Source: Bacteroidia bacterium (GTDB lineage: Bacteria > Bacteroidota > Bacteroidia > SXHM01). Taken from it: 64,000 nucleotides of DNA. The stretch lies in the NCBI GenBank assembly GCA_022072225.1, contig JAJVIC010000013.1:1-64000 (forward strand). The letters are read 5' to 3'. A model generated the notes under the pieces. The model made no database searches, was not told where the DNA came from, and saw only the letters and a list, made by a program, of their open reading frames with translations. Numbering within the stretch: the first letter of the stretch is position 1; every line of letters begins with the position of its first letter. Position numbers and translations under genes: made by a program. This document shows, piece by piece, positions 1 to 8,556 of the stretch.

Positions 1-278
1 TGAACAGTTTTTCGGTGTATGGTTTTTTGCCTTGCATGAACACAAAAATAATTTCAGCTTTTTGCTTTTTATTCTTGCGTTTTCAAAACTTTTTAACACC
101 TTTGAGTCAGTTGTGCAACAGGCACATCGGCTTGCCGTAAGCGGGGCTGACGATGGAAATCAAACTGTATTGCTTTCTACTTACATTTGTGCTTGGCGAC
201 AAGCCGTAGCATTTAAGCCCCGCCTACGGCAAGCCGTCAAACGTTAGCAGAAATTTTAAACAACAAATAAAAACGAAA
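1..278. other. Leader region with attC-like palindrome; no convincing gene
   Basis: No gene is supported here. A 71-codon open frame (32-247) runs through the palindrome at 128-236 and has no recognisable features, so it is not called. The first 110 bases are AT-rich and may be the end of an upstream unit cut by the window edge. Confidence 0.5.
113..250 (+). repeat. Large imperfect palindrome with attC-like ends (element 1)
   Basis: The arms at 128-148 and 216-236 are reverse complements at 20 of 21 positions, separated by about 67 bases. The element ends in ACGTTAGCAG (241-250), and a GTGCAAC stands left of the arm at 113-119. This resembles the R''-L''...L'-R' plan of integron attC sites, but the end boxes depart from the canonical GTTRRRY/RYYYAAC. 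Recombination activity is inference. Confidence 0.5.
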
Positions 279-1616
279 ATGAATAAAACATTATTAAAAC
301 TGATAGTATCATGTGCTATGACATTGTTTACGGCAACCTTATTTGCTCAATGGCAAAATGTTGGAACCGCTGGATTTTCTTCTGGAATAGCTGATTACAC
401 ATCTCTTGCGTTTAGTAGTAGCGGAGAACCTTATGTGGCTTTTAATGATTTTTCAAATTCAAATAAAGCCACTGTGATGAAGTTTAATGGAGTTTCATGG
501 GTAACTGTAGGAACCGCTGGATTTTCAGCAGGTGAAGCTACTTATGTTTCTCTTGCATTCAGTCCTAGTGGTGAGCCTTATGTAGCCTATCGAGATGGCG
601 AAAATTTTGATAAAGCCACCGTTATGAAATATAATGGCACAATTTGGGACACGGTTGGAGTAGCTGGTTTTTCGTCTGTCAATGCATTTCACATTTCTCT
701 TGCGTTTAATAGTAGTGGGGTGCCTTATGTTGCTCTATGTGATTTTGCTCAATACCAAACTTCTGTAATGAAATTTAATGGCGTTTCTTGGGTAAATGTA
801 GGAACGGGTTATTTTTCTAATCAGCAAGTGAATTATACATCTCTAGCCTTTAGCAGTAGCGATGAACCATATGTGGCTTTTCAAGATGGTGCAGATTTGG
901 GGAAGGCATCTGTTGTAAAGTTTAATGGAACCTCTTGGGTTAATGTAGGCACACCTTGTTTTACCCCAGACCAAGTTAATTATACATCTCTTGCATTCAG
1001 CCCCAGTGGTGAACCTTACATAGCCTTTCAAGATTTATATCAATCAAACAAAGCAACAGTCATGAAATTTAACGGAACATCTTGGGAAACAGTCGGTACA
1101 GCAGGATTTTCAGCAAGTAATGCAGGTTTTACTTCACTTGCTTTTAACAATGGATCGCCTTATGTAGCTTTCAGGGATGATGCAAATTCAAGCAAAGTCA
1201 CTGTGATGAAATATAACGGAACATCATGGGAAACAGTTGGAACCGCAGGGTTTTCTGATGGTATTGCAATGTATACTTCAATAAAATTTAGCCCAAGTGG
1301 TGAGCCACATGTGGCTTTCGTTGATTTAGCAAATTCAACAAAAGCTACGGTAATGAAGTTTGTTGATGCAACAACGGGAATAGATGACATAAACACATTA
1401 AATAGTATAGCTGTCTACCCAAATCCAACAGAAAGTGTAATTAATTTTTCAGTTTTGTCCAATGTGAAATTAAGTACAATTAATGGTGTAGTCATTGCCG
1501 ATAAGAAGAATATAAAATCACTTGATGTTTCTGAACTACCAATAGGCATATACTTCTTAACAATAACAGACGATGCTAATCAAATTATTAAAAGGGGCAA
1601 AATTGTGAAGAAATAA
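279..1616 (+). CDS. Secreted repeat protein with T9SS C-terminal sorting domain
   Basis: 445 aa. An N-terminal signal peptide (about residues 1-23, ending at FAQ) is followed by about eight repeats of 43-47 residues. Each carries the pattern VGTAGFS...YTSLAFSSSGEPYVAF.D...KATVMKFNG.SW, which suggests a beta-propeller or another all-beta repeat fold. Residues from about 370 form a type A T9SS sorting domain (VYPNPTESVINFSV ... GIYFLTI ... KRGKIVKK). It is therefore predicted to be exported through the outer membrane and attached or released; the ligand is unknown. It is the first of two genes enclosed by the attC-like elements at 113-250 and 2481-2611. Family assignment beyond 'repeat protein with sorting domain' is not possible by eye. 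Confidence 0.8.
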   Translation: MNKTLLKLIVSCAMTLFTATLFAQWQNVGTAGFSSGIADYTSLAFSSSGEPYVAFNDFSNSNKATVMKFNGVSWVTVGTAGFSAGEATYVSLAFSPSGEPYVAYRDGENFDKATVMKYNGTIWDTVGVAGFSSVNAFHISLAFNSSGVPYVALCDFAQYQTSVMKFNGVSWVNVGTGYFSNQQVNYTSLAFSSSDEPYVAFQDGADLGKASVVKFNGTSWVNVGTPCFTPDQVNYTSLAFSPSGEPYIAFQDLYQSNKATVMKFNGTSWETVGTAGFSASNAGFTSLAFNNGSPYVAFRDDANSSKVTVMKYNGTSWETVGTAGFSDGIAMYTSIKFSPSGEPHVAFVDLANSTKATVMKFVDATTGIDDINTLNSIAVYPNPTESVINFSVLSNVKLSTINGVVIADKKNIKSLDVSELPIGIYFLTITDDANQIIKRGKIVKK

Positions 1617-1661
1617 ATGTTCTGTAAAATGTTTTATCTAATTAATATAATTGAAAAGTCT

Positions 1662-2474
1662 ATGAAAAAAATATTTATGTATCTGCTTTTACTTGCTCCT
1701 TTCATGTCAAAAGCACAAGAAGAATGCAAGGTGCCATCTTATTTAGATCAGATTAGTTCTTTTGAGCTAACATCTTGTCAATATTCAGAATATAACGAAT
1801 ATGAATTCGAGTACCAGGATTTAAAAGACAAAACAACAAAATTGAAAAAAGGTGGAATTTATTACCGTCTTAAATACGATAAAAAAGAAGACGATACAAA
1901 AAATGTAAGCGGTGCCTATATTCGACAGAATTATTTTAATGCAGTACTAAAAGCAAAAGGTGAAAGCCTTGGAATCAATAAAGATTTTTTCAGATTTAAG
2001 CACGACAATAAGACAGTTTATATGCTTATTCAATATGCAGTTGATGCTGATGAACAAGGTTACCTTGTTCACATTATTGAAAAATCTGAAATGGAACAGG
2101 AGCTTGAACTTTCAATAAAAGATGCTATCGCAAAAGATGGAAAAATCCCTTTATACGGAATATTTTTTGACACTGACAAATCAGTTATTAAGCCTGAATC
2201 CGATAAAGAATTAACTACTTTAGTTTCATATTTAAAGGAAAATCCTACTGTGAATATTTTTATTGTAGGACATACTGATAATACAGGTGATTTATCGCAT
2301 AATTTGAAGCTCTCAAAAGACAGAGCCACAGCAGTTGTAAATTATCTGGTTTCTAAAGGCATTTCTCAAAGTCGGCTGACTGCTGATGGAGTTGGTCCAC
2401 TTTGCCCTTTAACAACAAATAAAGACGAAGATGGCAGAAAGAAAAACAGAAGAGTTGAGATTGTTTTGAAATAA
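1662..2474 (+). CDS. OmpA-family outer-membrane/peptidoglycan-binding protein
   Basis: 270 aa from the ATG at 1662. I chose this start because it begins a clear signal peptide (MKKIFMYLLLLAPFMSKAQ); the open frame extends 15 codons further upstream without signal-peptide character. The middle part is unknown. The C-terminal ~110 residues are an OmpA domain: FDTDKSVIKPES, then IFIVGHTDNTGD, then LSKDRATAVVNYLVSKGI and the basic DGRKKNRRVEIVLK end, the features that bind diaminopimelate in peptidoglycan. It lies 45 bases downstream of the T9SS repeat protein, inside the same palindrome-bounded segment, so the two may travel together. Confidence 0.8.
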   Translation: MKKIFMYLLLLAPFMSKAQEECKVPSYLDQISSFELTSCQYSEYNEYEFEYQDLKDKTTKLKKGGIYYRLKYDKKEDDTKNVSGAYIRQNYFNAVLKAKGESLGINKDFFRFKHDNKTVYMLIQYAVDADEQGYLVHIIEKSEMEQELELSIKDAIAKDGKIPLYGIFFDTDKSVIKPESDKELTTLVSYLKENPTVNIFIVGHTDNTGDLSHNLKLSKDRATAVVNYLVSKGISQSRLTADGVGPLCPLTTNKDEDGRKKNRRVEIVLK

Positions 2475-2480
2475 AAACTT

Positions 2481-2611
2481 CTGCTAACAGCACCTACCCA
2501 AAAGTGGCGGTGATGTTGTTAAATCAAGCTTTGTACTTCTATCAAAGTTCCTGCTTGATTGACAGAGAAGTGCATCGAAATCGCCACCTTCGGGTAGCTG
2601 CAAAACGTTAC
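2481..2611 (+). repeat. Large imperfect palindrome with attC-like ends (element 2)
   Basis: It starts with CTGCTAAC (2481-2488) and ends with ACGTTAC (2605-2611). Nested arms are CTACCC (2494-2499) with GGGTAG (2592-2597), GTGGCG (2504-2509) with CGCCAC (2582-2587), and AATCAAGC (2522-2529) with GCTTGATT (2553-2560). CTGCTAAC is the exact reverse complement of GTTAGCAG at 243-250, the end of element 1, whereas it pairs poorly with this element's own right end. That is the pattern expected if 244-2607 is a mobile cassette. Confidence 0.5.
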
Positions 2612-2681
2612 TAAGTCCGCCTCAGGTGGACGAGCAGCAGGCAAACAGGAAGGTTGTAAAGGAGTAAAAATCACTAAAAAC

Positions 2682-2714
2682 AAAAAACCTCCATGCTTTG
2701 CGTGGAGGTTTTTT
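2682..2714. terminator. Bidirectional hairpin terminator
   Basis: A 12-bp arm (six A then CCTCCA) pairs with TGGAGG and six T around a 9-base loop. A-run and T-run on both sides make it usable from either strand; it separates the cassette-like region from floA, whose stop lies just downstream on the minus strand. Confidence 0.8.
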
Positions 2715-2721
2715 GTTTACT

Positions 2722-2746
2722 GCCCTTCGACTACGCTCAGGGTGAC
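2722..2746. repeat. Dispersed palindromic repeat, CCCTTCGACTACGCTCAGGG family
   Basis: Same core as the pair at 4248-4306. Sequences like this are common interspersed repeats in Bacteroidota genomes; no coding content. Confidence 0.6.
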
Positions 2747-2754
2747 AAAGCAAT

Positions 2755-3744
2755 CTACTTCTTCTCGCCTTCCGGTCCTTTTCCTGCTCCTTTACCCGAA
2801 ATAGCATCACGCATTCCGGTATCGGCTTTTACGTTTTCCATTTTGTAGTAGTCCATAATACCGAGGTTTCCGCTGCGGAACGCTTCGGCCATTGCTTTAG
2901 GCACTTCGGCTTCGGCTTCAATAACCTTTGCGCGGGCCTCCTGTGCTTTGGCTTTCATTTCCTGTTCAGATGCTACGGCCATGGCTCTGCGCTCTTCGGC
3001 ACGTGCCTGTGCTATGTTTTTATCGGCATTGGCCTGGTCCATCTGCAATTTTGCGCCAATGTTTATACCTACATCAATGTCGGCAATATCAATGGAAAGA
3101 ATTTCAAAGGCTGTTCCCGAATCCAGTCCTTTTGCCAACACCACTTTTGAAATGGAATCAGGATTTTCAAGCACCGCTTTATGCGAAGTAGCCGAACCGA
3201 TGGAAGATACAACCCCTTCACCGATACGGGCCAGAATGGTCTCCTCCCCTGCTCCACCAACTAATTGTTTAATGTTTGCACGAACGGTTACACGCGCTTT
3301 GCAAATCAACTGAATACCGTCTTTTGCAACGGCAGCAACGGGAGGTGTGTTAATCACCTTAGGGTTTACCGACATCTGCACCGCTTCCAATACATCACGT
3401 CCGGCAAGGTCAATAGCCGTAGCCGATTTAAAATCCAACGGAATATTTGCTTTGTCCGCAGAAATAAGGGCATTCACTACCTGCTGCACACGACCACCGG
3501 CCAGAAAGTGAGCTTCCAGTTCATCGCGGTTCAGTTTCAGTCCGGCTTTAGAACTTGCAATCAACGCGTTTACAATAACTGCCGGTGGAACTTTTCTCCA
3601 GCGCATAAGAATTAACTGAATAAGCGAAATTTTTACGCCCGAAACCAATGCCGAGAACCAAAGTCCAACGGGAATAAAATAAAAGAGAATCCAAAGTCCG
3701 ACAAGCGATGCGATGCCGATGATAATAAAGAAAGGTAGTTCCAT
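2755..3744 (-). CDS. floA: Flotillin-like protein FloA
   Basis: 329 aa, full length for the FloA/YqfA (UPF0365) family. The N-terminal ~40 residues form a hydrophobic membrane hairpin. The SPFH-like core follows, with the conserved stretch from [20 protein letters not shown] through [12 protein letters not shown] and the glycine-rich [13 protein letters not shown]. An alanine/glutamate-rich coiled-coil (about 235-290, with [18 protein letters not shown]) precedes the short tail. FloA proteins assemble membrane microdomains. It lies 3 bp downstream of the NfeD gene, the usual flotillin-NfeD pairing, so the two are almost certainly co-transcribed. Confidence 0.93.
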   Translation of the reverse strand: MELPFFIIIGIASLVGLWILFYFIPVGLWFSALVSGVKISLIQLILMRWRKVPPAVIVNALIASSKAGLKLNRDELEAHFLAGGRVQQVVNALISADKANIPLDFKSATAIDLAGRDVLEAVQMSVNPKVINTPPVAAVAKDGIQLICKARVTVRANIKQLVGGAGEETILARIGEGVVSSIGSATSHKAVLENPDSISKVVLAKGLDSGTAFEILSIDIADIDVGINIGAKLQMDQANADKNIAQARAEERRAMAVASEQEMKAKAQEARAKVIEAEAEVPKAMAEAFRSGNLGIMDYYKMENVKADTGMRDAISGKGAGKGPEGEKK

Positions 3745-3747
3745 AAT

Positions 3748-4218
3748 TTAGGTGGTTTTAGTGGTTACAATTAATTTGTTTTCTGTTCGTTTGGTAATAA
3801 TGATATCGGTATTCTCGTTAATAAATTCGCCCTGCGTATGCACTTCAACATAGTTTCCGTTAATTAAAGCTTTGCCTGCCGGTGCCAGGCGCGAAACTGT
3901 TTTGCCGCTGTCGCCAACATTCAATTCTGCATTTTCAAACGTATTCACTTTTCCGGTAACCGAAGTCTCAAGAGTAAAGCGTTTCCAGGTATTGGTTTTA
4001 AAACCGATGTAAACCAATAACAAGGTTAAACCGATTGAACCCGACAACACATAAATTCCTGCCTGCGTTCCATGTTTTGAGAACACAAACCAGATACCTG
4101 CGATCATCAGCACGGCACCAATAACGCCTACAAAAGTGCTTCCGGGAACAATCAATAATTCAAGCAGAATAAAGACTAAACCCAGAACAATAAGAAGGAT
4201 GATAGCGGTGAGAGACAA
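3748..4218 (-). CDS. NfeD-family membrane protein (short form)
   Basis: 156 aa. Two to three N-terminal membrane segments (about residues 4-75, starting LTAIILLIVLGLVFILLELL) contain the GSTFVGVIGAVLMIAGI stretch typical of NfeD. A C-terminal OB-fold domain follows, with GKVNTFENAELNVGDSGKTVSRLAPAGKALINGNYVEVHTQGEFI. It lacks the ClpP-like protease domain of long NfeD proteins. These short proteins partner flotillins, and floA follows by 3 bp. Confidence 0.9.
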   Translation of the reverse strand: MSLTAIILLIVLGLVFILLELLIVPGSTFVGVIGAVLMIAGIWFVFSKHGTQAGIYVLSGSIGLTLLLVYIGFKTNTWKRFTLETSVTGKVNTFENAELNVGDSGKTVSRLAPAGKALINGNYVEVHTQGEFINENTDIIITKRTENKLIVTTKTT

Positions 4219-4247
4219 GGTTGGTTTTGGGATATTAGAGGTTGGAT

Positions 4248-4306
4248 GTCATGCTGAGCGTAGTCGAAGCATTTAATTATTACCCTTCGACTACGCTCAG
4301 GGTGAC
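4248..4306. repeat. Inverted pair of the TTCGACTACGCTCAG repeat
   Basis: ATGCTGAGCGTAGTCGAAGC (4251-4270) faces CCCTTCGACTACGCTCAGGG (4283-4302), forming a long hairpin in the gap between clpS and nfeD. Same family as 2722-2746. It may act as a transcript-stabilising or terminating structure. Confidence 0.65.
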
Positions 4307-4315
4307 AACATTTCT

Positions 4316-4603
4316 TTAAATTATTTCTGCTGTTAAACCGCGCTCCAGAATATTCTCGCAAAGCGGACGCAGCTTTTTGAATTCACCTCTTTTAACAGAA
4401 CATTTTCCGTTGTAGTGAATCATCAATGTGCATTGTTCAGCCTGCAAAGGATCGTGACCGCAAACACGTATAAGTGTGTCAATCACATAATCAAACGTAT
4501 TGAAATCATCATTATAGATAACCAACTCGTTTAATTTCTTTTCCGAGCGAAGTATTTCTTCTTCAATATCGGTTTCGGTAATTGTTTCGGGAAATGGGTT
4601 CAT
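4316..4603 (-). CDS. clpS: ATP-dependent Clp protease adaptor ClpS
   Basis: 95 aa from the ATG at 4603; the frame stays open 32 codons further upstream into the neighbouring gene, but the family starts near here. It has the ClpS core YNDDFNTFDYVIDTLIRVCGHD, then Q.EQCTLMIHYNGKCSVKRG and a final helix, LRPLCENILERGLTAEI. ClpS delivers N-degron substrates to ClpA/ClpC. The Bacteroidota form carries an acidic N-terminal extension as here. It lies 43 bp downstream of the large coiled-coil gene on the same strand. Confidence 0.88.
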   Translation of the reverse strand: MNPFPETITETDIEEEILRSEKKLNELVIYNDDFNTFDYVIDTLIRVCGHDPLQAEQCTLMIHYNGKCSVKRGEFKKLRPLCENILERGLTAEII

Positions 4604-4646
4604 GATTTTTTCGCTTAAATCGTAGGCTAAAGGTAAGAAAATGATT

Positions 4647-7600
4647 CTATTCAACCACAGGTTGTTTCTTTGCCTCACTGATGTTGATTTCTTCTCCATT
4701 CAGATAGGCAACAATTGCAGCCGTAAAGCCTTTGTATCCGAATTCATTTTTATCCAAAGTAGCTTCGGCAAGCGTGGTGTATGCACCACTGGAATAATAA
4801 ACCGGCTCTTCGGAAGTTCCTGTTCCGGGTTTCAGCAAAGCGGCAATATCATCAGGAAGTTTTACAGGCGGAAGCTTTAACTCCAGTTTGTAGATAACAC
4901 CCTGATGGCTCAACAAATCTGTTTTATCAAATGGGGGGCGCAGTTTTTCTTCTTTTTTATGAACCTGCACCGCTTCTTTATTTGTTACCACTTCTTTGTA
5001 ACGCTGTGAATTTGCTAATGCATCATTACCTGATTGTTGCTGCGCTTTCAAGTTGTTCTCCACTATCTGACGGCCTTTTTGTTCGGCATTCATCCTTTCT
5101 AAAAGTAAACGTAGTTTCTTTTGTTCGGGAGTTTCGTTTGCATTTTCGACATTAACGGATTTCGGTTCAGTAACAGTTGTTGTTTTCTCTTCTTGTTTTT
5201 TCTGTTGCTCAAGAGCAAGGCGTTTTTCTTCTTCCCGCTTAGCCTTTGCAACTTCTTCGATTTTGCGTTTTTCTTCTACTGCATTCTTTTCCATTTCTGC
5301 TTTAGCTAATGCCTCTTTCTCTGCCTTTTCTTTTTCGGCTGCTATGCGGTGCTCTTCGGCTTGCTTTGCTTTAGCAAGTTCTTCTGCTTTACGTTTTTCT
5401 TCCGCAGCTTTCAGTTCCGAAGATTTGCGCTGCTCTTCTGCTTTTGCTGCAGCTTGCTCCATTTGTACCTTTTCTATTTCATCTGCTACCCCAACAACCT
5501 GTTCTTTTTGCTTTTCAGTAACAGCAACGGAATCTGCTATCTGTTTCAGCTTTTCCTGCTGACGGATTGCTTCTTCCATTAACTTTTTCTGCTCTTCAAG
5601 ATTAGCCTGTAATTGTTCTTTCTGGCGTTTCAACTCCTCTTGCTGTACTAAAGCTTGTTCAAGTTTTTCCTTCTCAATGGCTGCTTTTTCAGCAGCCGCC
5701 ATTTCGGCTTTTAATTTTTCTGCGGCTATACGCTGTTCTTCTGCTTCTTTAGCTTTTGCAGCCATTTCGGCCTCTTGTTTTTCAGCTGCTGCTTTCAACT
5801 TAGCTTCTTCTTCCGTTTGCTTCAGCTGTTTTGCTTCATTACTTGCCTTCAATGAATCTTCATGAACAACATTCTCAACTTTATTTTTTGCCTCTGCAAT
5901 CGAATCCATCACTGCTTTATTCTTACGCTCAATTTCTGCCGCAGCTTGCTGTTCTTTCAGCTTTTGCTCTTCAATCATTTTGCGGTTCTGCTCCTCTTTT
6001 TCTTTTTGCGCTTTTTCTATGGCTGCTTTTTCAGCAAGGAATTTTTCCTGAGCAAGGGCATCTGCCTTTGCCTGCTGTGCTTTCAAGTCCGCATCTTTCT
6101 TGAGTTGCTCTTCTACTGCTTTTTTACTTTCTTCTTTTTCGCGTTGAATTTTCTCATACGCAGCAGCCTGTTCCGGTGAAAGCGAATCGGTGGCCAATTT
6201 AAATTCGTGTTTGCTTTCTACTTTCACATTCTGTTGCTCTGCTTTGGCTAACAGTTCTTTCAGCTTGCGTTCTTTTTCCAACAAATCTGCATTGATACGC
6301 GCTACACGCTCAGCTTCGCGCTGCTCATTTTCACTTCGTTCGCGTTCTGCCTCTGAAAGTTCAGCTTGTTTTTTCTCTTCTTCCTCTTTTGCCTTTGCTG
6401 CCAGTTCATCGGCTATGCGCTTTTCTTCTTCCGCAGATTTTTTCTCGGCTTCTGCTTTAGCAGCAAGTTCCTGTTCTGCTTTCAATTTTGCTTCTTCAGC
6501 AATTTTCTTTTCAGCTGCTAATCGTTGCTCTTCATTTTGTTTTGCTTTTGCAATCTCGTCTGACTTACGTTTTTCTTCTTCAGCTTTAGCTTCCGCAAGT
6601 TTCTTTTCTTCTTCCGCAGCTTTCAACTTTGCAGCTTCGGCAGCTTTCTTCTCGGCTTCTGCCTTAGCCAATGCATCCTGCTCTGCTTTCAGCCTGGCAG
6701 CTTCTGCTGCTTTCTTTTCTTCCTCTGCTTTTGCTTTTGCCAACTCTTCGGCTTTACGTTTTTTTTCTTCTTCTTTCGCTTTTGCTGCGGCTGCTGCTTC
6801 CTGTTTCTCCTTTTCTGCTTTCATCAGAGCTTCCTGCTTATTGGATTCAATTTCAGCCAATGCTTTATTTTGTGCTAAAGCATGTAATTTTTCTTCCTCC
6901 GCTTTTTGTGTTTTATAAGTAGCGAACTCAGCATCCGAAATAATTTTCTTGTTTTCTGCTTTTGCTTTTTCAGCCAATTGCTCGTTGCTATAAACACTGC
7001 GAAGATTTGCTCCTGCAGTTTTGCCTGTTGCGTCAAACCAATTAGTAACAGTAAGTGTTTCGCCTGTTGCGTCTTTCTGCAAATTGATTTTTTGCTCAAA
7101 AAATTCCTGACTTGCTTTTGCAGGAACTGTCAGCTCAAATTTGTGCGACACAAAATCTTCTGGTGTAACTTCAATTGTGTAATTTTTTCCGGGTGGCAGC
7201 AACAAAAGGTATTTACCGCTCATCCTGTTTGAATTAAAAGTACCAATCAATGCATTTGTTGCTTTATCCGTTACTTTTATTTCGGCCTTTGTGTAAAGAC
7301 GCTCGCCATTAACAGCAAACGCACCCTTTATTGCTAAGGGCTGATTAGACTGCGCAACACCTTGTGTGCTTATTTTATAGACTTTAATTTTTCCGGGCTT
7401 TGTAAAATTTTTGCTGGCAAAATAGGCAAACGTTTCTGCTTCATCCGATGCATAAAAGATATCATCATCGGGTGAGTTTATTGGATGCGCAAGGTTTACA
7501 GGTGCCGACCATTTTCCGCTTTGCTCATCATAAACAGAACGGAATATATCATACCCTCCCATGGTATTATGTCCTTTTGATGAAAAATACAACGTCTTAC

Positions 7601-8402
7601 CATCGGGATGCAAAAAGGCAAACTCTTCATCAAAGACTGTGTTAACAGGTTCGCCAATATTTACAGGGGCAGCCCACTCGCCATTCGGCAATTTATTTAC
7701 TCTGAAAAGTTCGCGGCTGGTGTTTAATCCTTCATCGCTGTAGCCCGAATACACTATACTTTGGTTTTCAGTGCCCACAAAAATCAGCGTGTTGTCTTCC
7801 AGCTTTACGTCTTTCTTTGATTTAAAATTCAGGGGCTTGGGAATTATGCGCCCTTTCATTGATTTTAAATCATAATTACGATAAAACTCCTTCTCCAATG
7901 TTTCAGATTTCTCTATGGCTTGCAGCGTAACATTTTTATCGTAAAGATTTTTTCCGTTTTTACATTGCTGTATAAAGCGGGCAGCATCCAGCGGGTCAGT
8001 AGTTGCTCCAAGTTTAGACTTATACTTTTCGTAAAAGCCAAGCGCTTCATCAAATCTGGCATTTAACTGATAGCCTTTGCCGGCATAGAAAAAGGCTTCT
8101 TTATCTGCAGTTGGTTCTTTAATAGCAAAATCAAAGTATTGCAATGACTTCGTTTTATCCTCATCATTATGCAAAATACAAACTCCGAATTTGTAGTTAT
8201 AGTTGGCATCTTTGGGATGAAGACTAAGCAGCTGAGAGAATAAAGGCATTGCATTAACATAATCTGCCGCTACAAATAATTTATTGGCCTGCGCCACCAA
8301 TTGTTCTTCCGATTCAAAACTTACCTGCGAACGTACCTTTCCCGGAATGAAAACTGCAATAACCAGAAGTGAAAAAACTAAACGCGGAAAAAACTTCATC
8401 AA
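4647..8402 (-). CDS. PorE-like TPR/PD40 protein fused to a giant coiled coil
   Basis: 1251 aa. Signal peptide at residues 1-25 (the second Met is an equally good start). Then TPR-like helices (about 30-130, ALGFYEKYKSK), a PD40 propeller region (about 205-345, with FAFLHPDGKTLYFSSKGHNTMGGYDIF and DDDIFYASDEAETFAYFASKN), and a carboxypeptidase-regulatory-like beta domain (about 350-440). This order matches PorE-type proteins of the type IX secretion/gliding apparatus, which normally finish with an OmpA domain. Here about 600 residues of K/E/A-rich charged coiled coil (about 490-1095, KAEEEKK/AAEKEKAE repeats) follow instead, then a short globular C-terminus. Probably periplasmic or surface-anchored and elongated; function not known. 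Confidence 0.75.
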   Translation of the reverse strand: MMKFFPRLVFSLLVIAVFIPGKVRSQVSFESEEQLVAQANKLFVAADYVNAMPLFSQLLSLHPKDANYNYKFGVCILHNDEDKTKSLQYFDFAIKEPTADKEAFFYAGKGYQLNARFDEALGFYEKYKSKLGATTDPLDAARFIQQCKNGKNLYDKNVTLQAIEKSETLEKEFYRNYDLKSMKGRIIPKPLNFKSKKDVKLEDNTLIFVGTENQSIVYSGYSDEGLNTSRELFRVNKLPNGEWAAPVNIGEPVNTVFDEEFAFLHPDGKTLYFSSKGHNTMGGYDIFRSVYDEQSGKWSAPVNLAHPINSPDDDIFYASDEAETFAYFASKNFTKPGKIKVYKISTQGVAQSNQPLAIKGAFAVNGERLYTKAEIKVTDKATNALIGTFNSNRMSGKYLLLLPPGKNYTIEVTPEDFVSHKFELTVPAKASQEFFEQKINLQKDATGETLTVTNWFDATGKTAGANLRSVYSNEQLAEKAKAENKKIISDAEFATYKTQKAEEEKLHALAQNKALAEIESNKQEALMKAEKEKQEAAAAAKAKEEEKKRKAEELAKAKAEEEKKAAEAARLKAEQDALAKAEAEKKAAEAAKLKAAEEEKKLAEAKAEEEKRKSDEIAKAKQNEEQRLAAEKKIAEEAKLKAEQELAAKAEAEKKSAEEEKRIADELAAKAKEEEEKKQAELSEAERERSENEQREAERVARINADLLEKERKLKELLAKAEQQNVKVESKHEFKLATDSLSPEQAAAYEKIQREKEESKKAVEEQLKKDADLKAQQAKADALAQEKFLAEKAAIEKAQKEKEEQNRKMIEEQKLKEQQAAAEIERKNKAVMDSIAEAKNKVENVVHEDSLKASNEAKQLKQTEEEAKLKAAAEKQEAEMAAKAKEAEEQRIAAEKLKAEMAAAEKAAIEKEKLEQALVQQEELKRQKEQLQANLEEQKKLMEEAIRQQEKLKQIADSVAVTEKQKEQVVGVADEIEKVQMEQAAAKAEEQRKSSELKAAEEKRKAEELAKAKQAEEHRIAAEKEKAEKEALAKAEMEKNAVEEKRKIEEVAKAKREEEKRLALEQQKKQEEKTTTVTEPKSVNVENANETPEQKKLRLLLERMNAEQKGRQIVENNLKAQQQSGNDALANSQRYKEVVTNKEAVQVHKKEEKLRPPFDKTDLLSHQGVIYKLELKLPPVKLPDDIAALLKPGTGTSEEPVYYSSGAYTTLAEATLDKNEFGYKGFTAAIVAYLNGEEINISEAKKQPVVE

Positions 8403-8556
8403 TCTGTATCCTCTGTATTTACCCTTATTTTAAAGGTCGGTAAAAGTAGGAATTTTGGGTTATGAAAAGACCGCAATCAAGAAATTTTAGACAACCCGCA
8501 CTTAATACTGTATTTGTCTATATTTACCACCCCTAAAACTAAAATCAAAGATAAAA

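Noticed and set aside
32-247. 71-codon open frame at the window start
   Set aside because: It crosses both arms of the palindrome, has no ribosome site or domain, and its last third is palindrome sequence; treated as chance.
6190-6918. Long plus-strand open frames opposite the coiled-coil gene (Ser/Ala/Phe-rich)
   Set aside because: Antisense shadow of the K/E/A-rich coding sequence; composition is the mirror of the coiled-coil codons.
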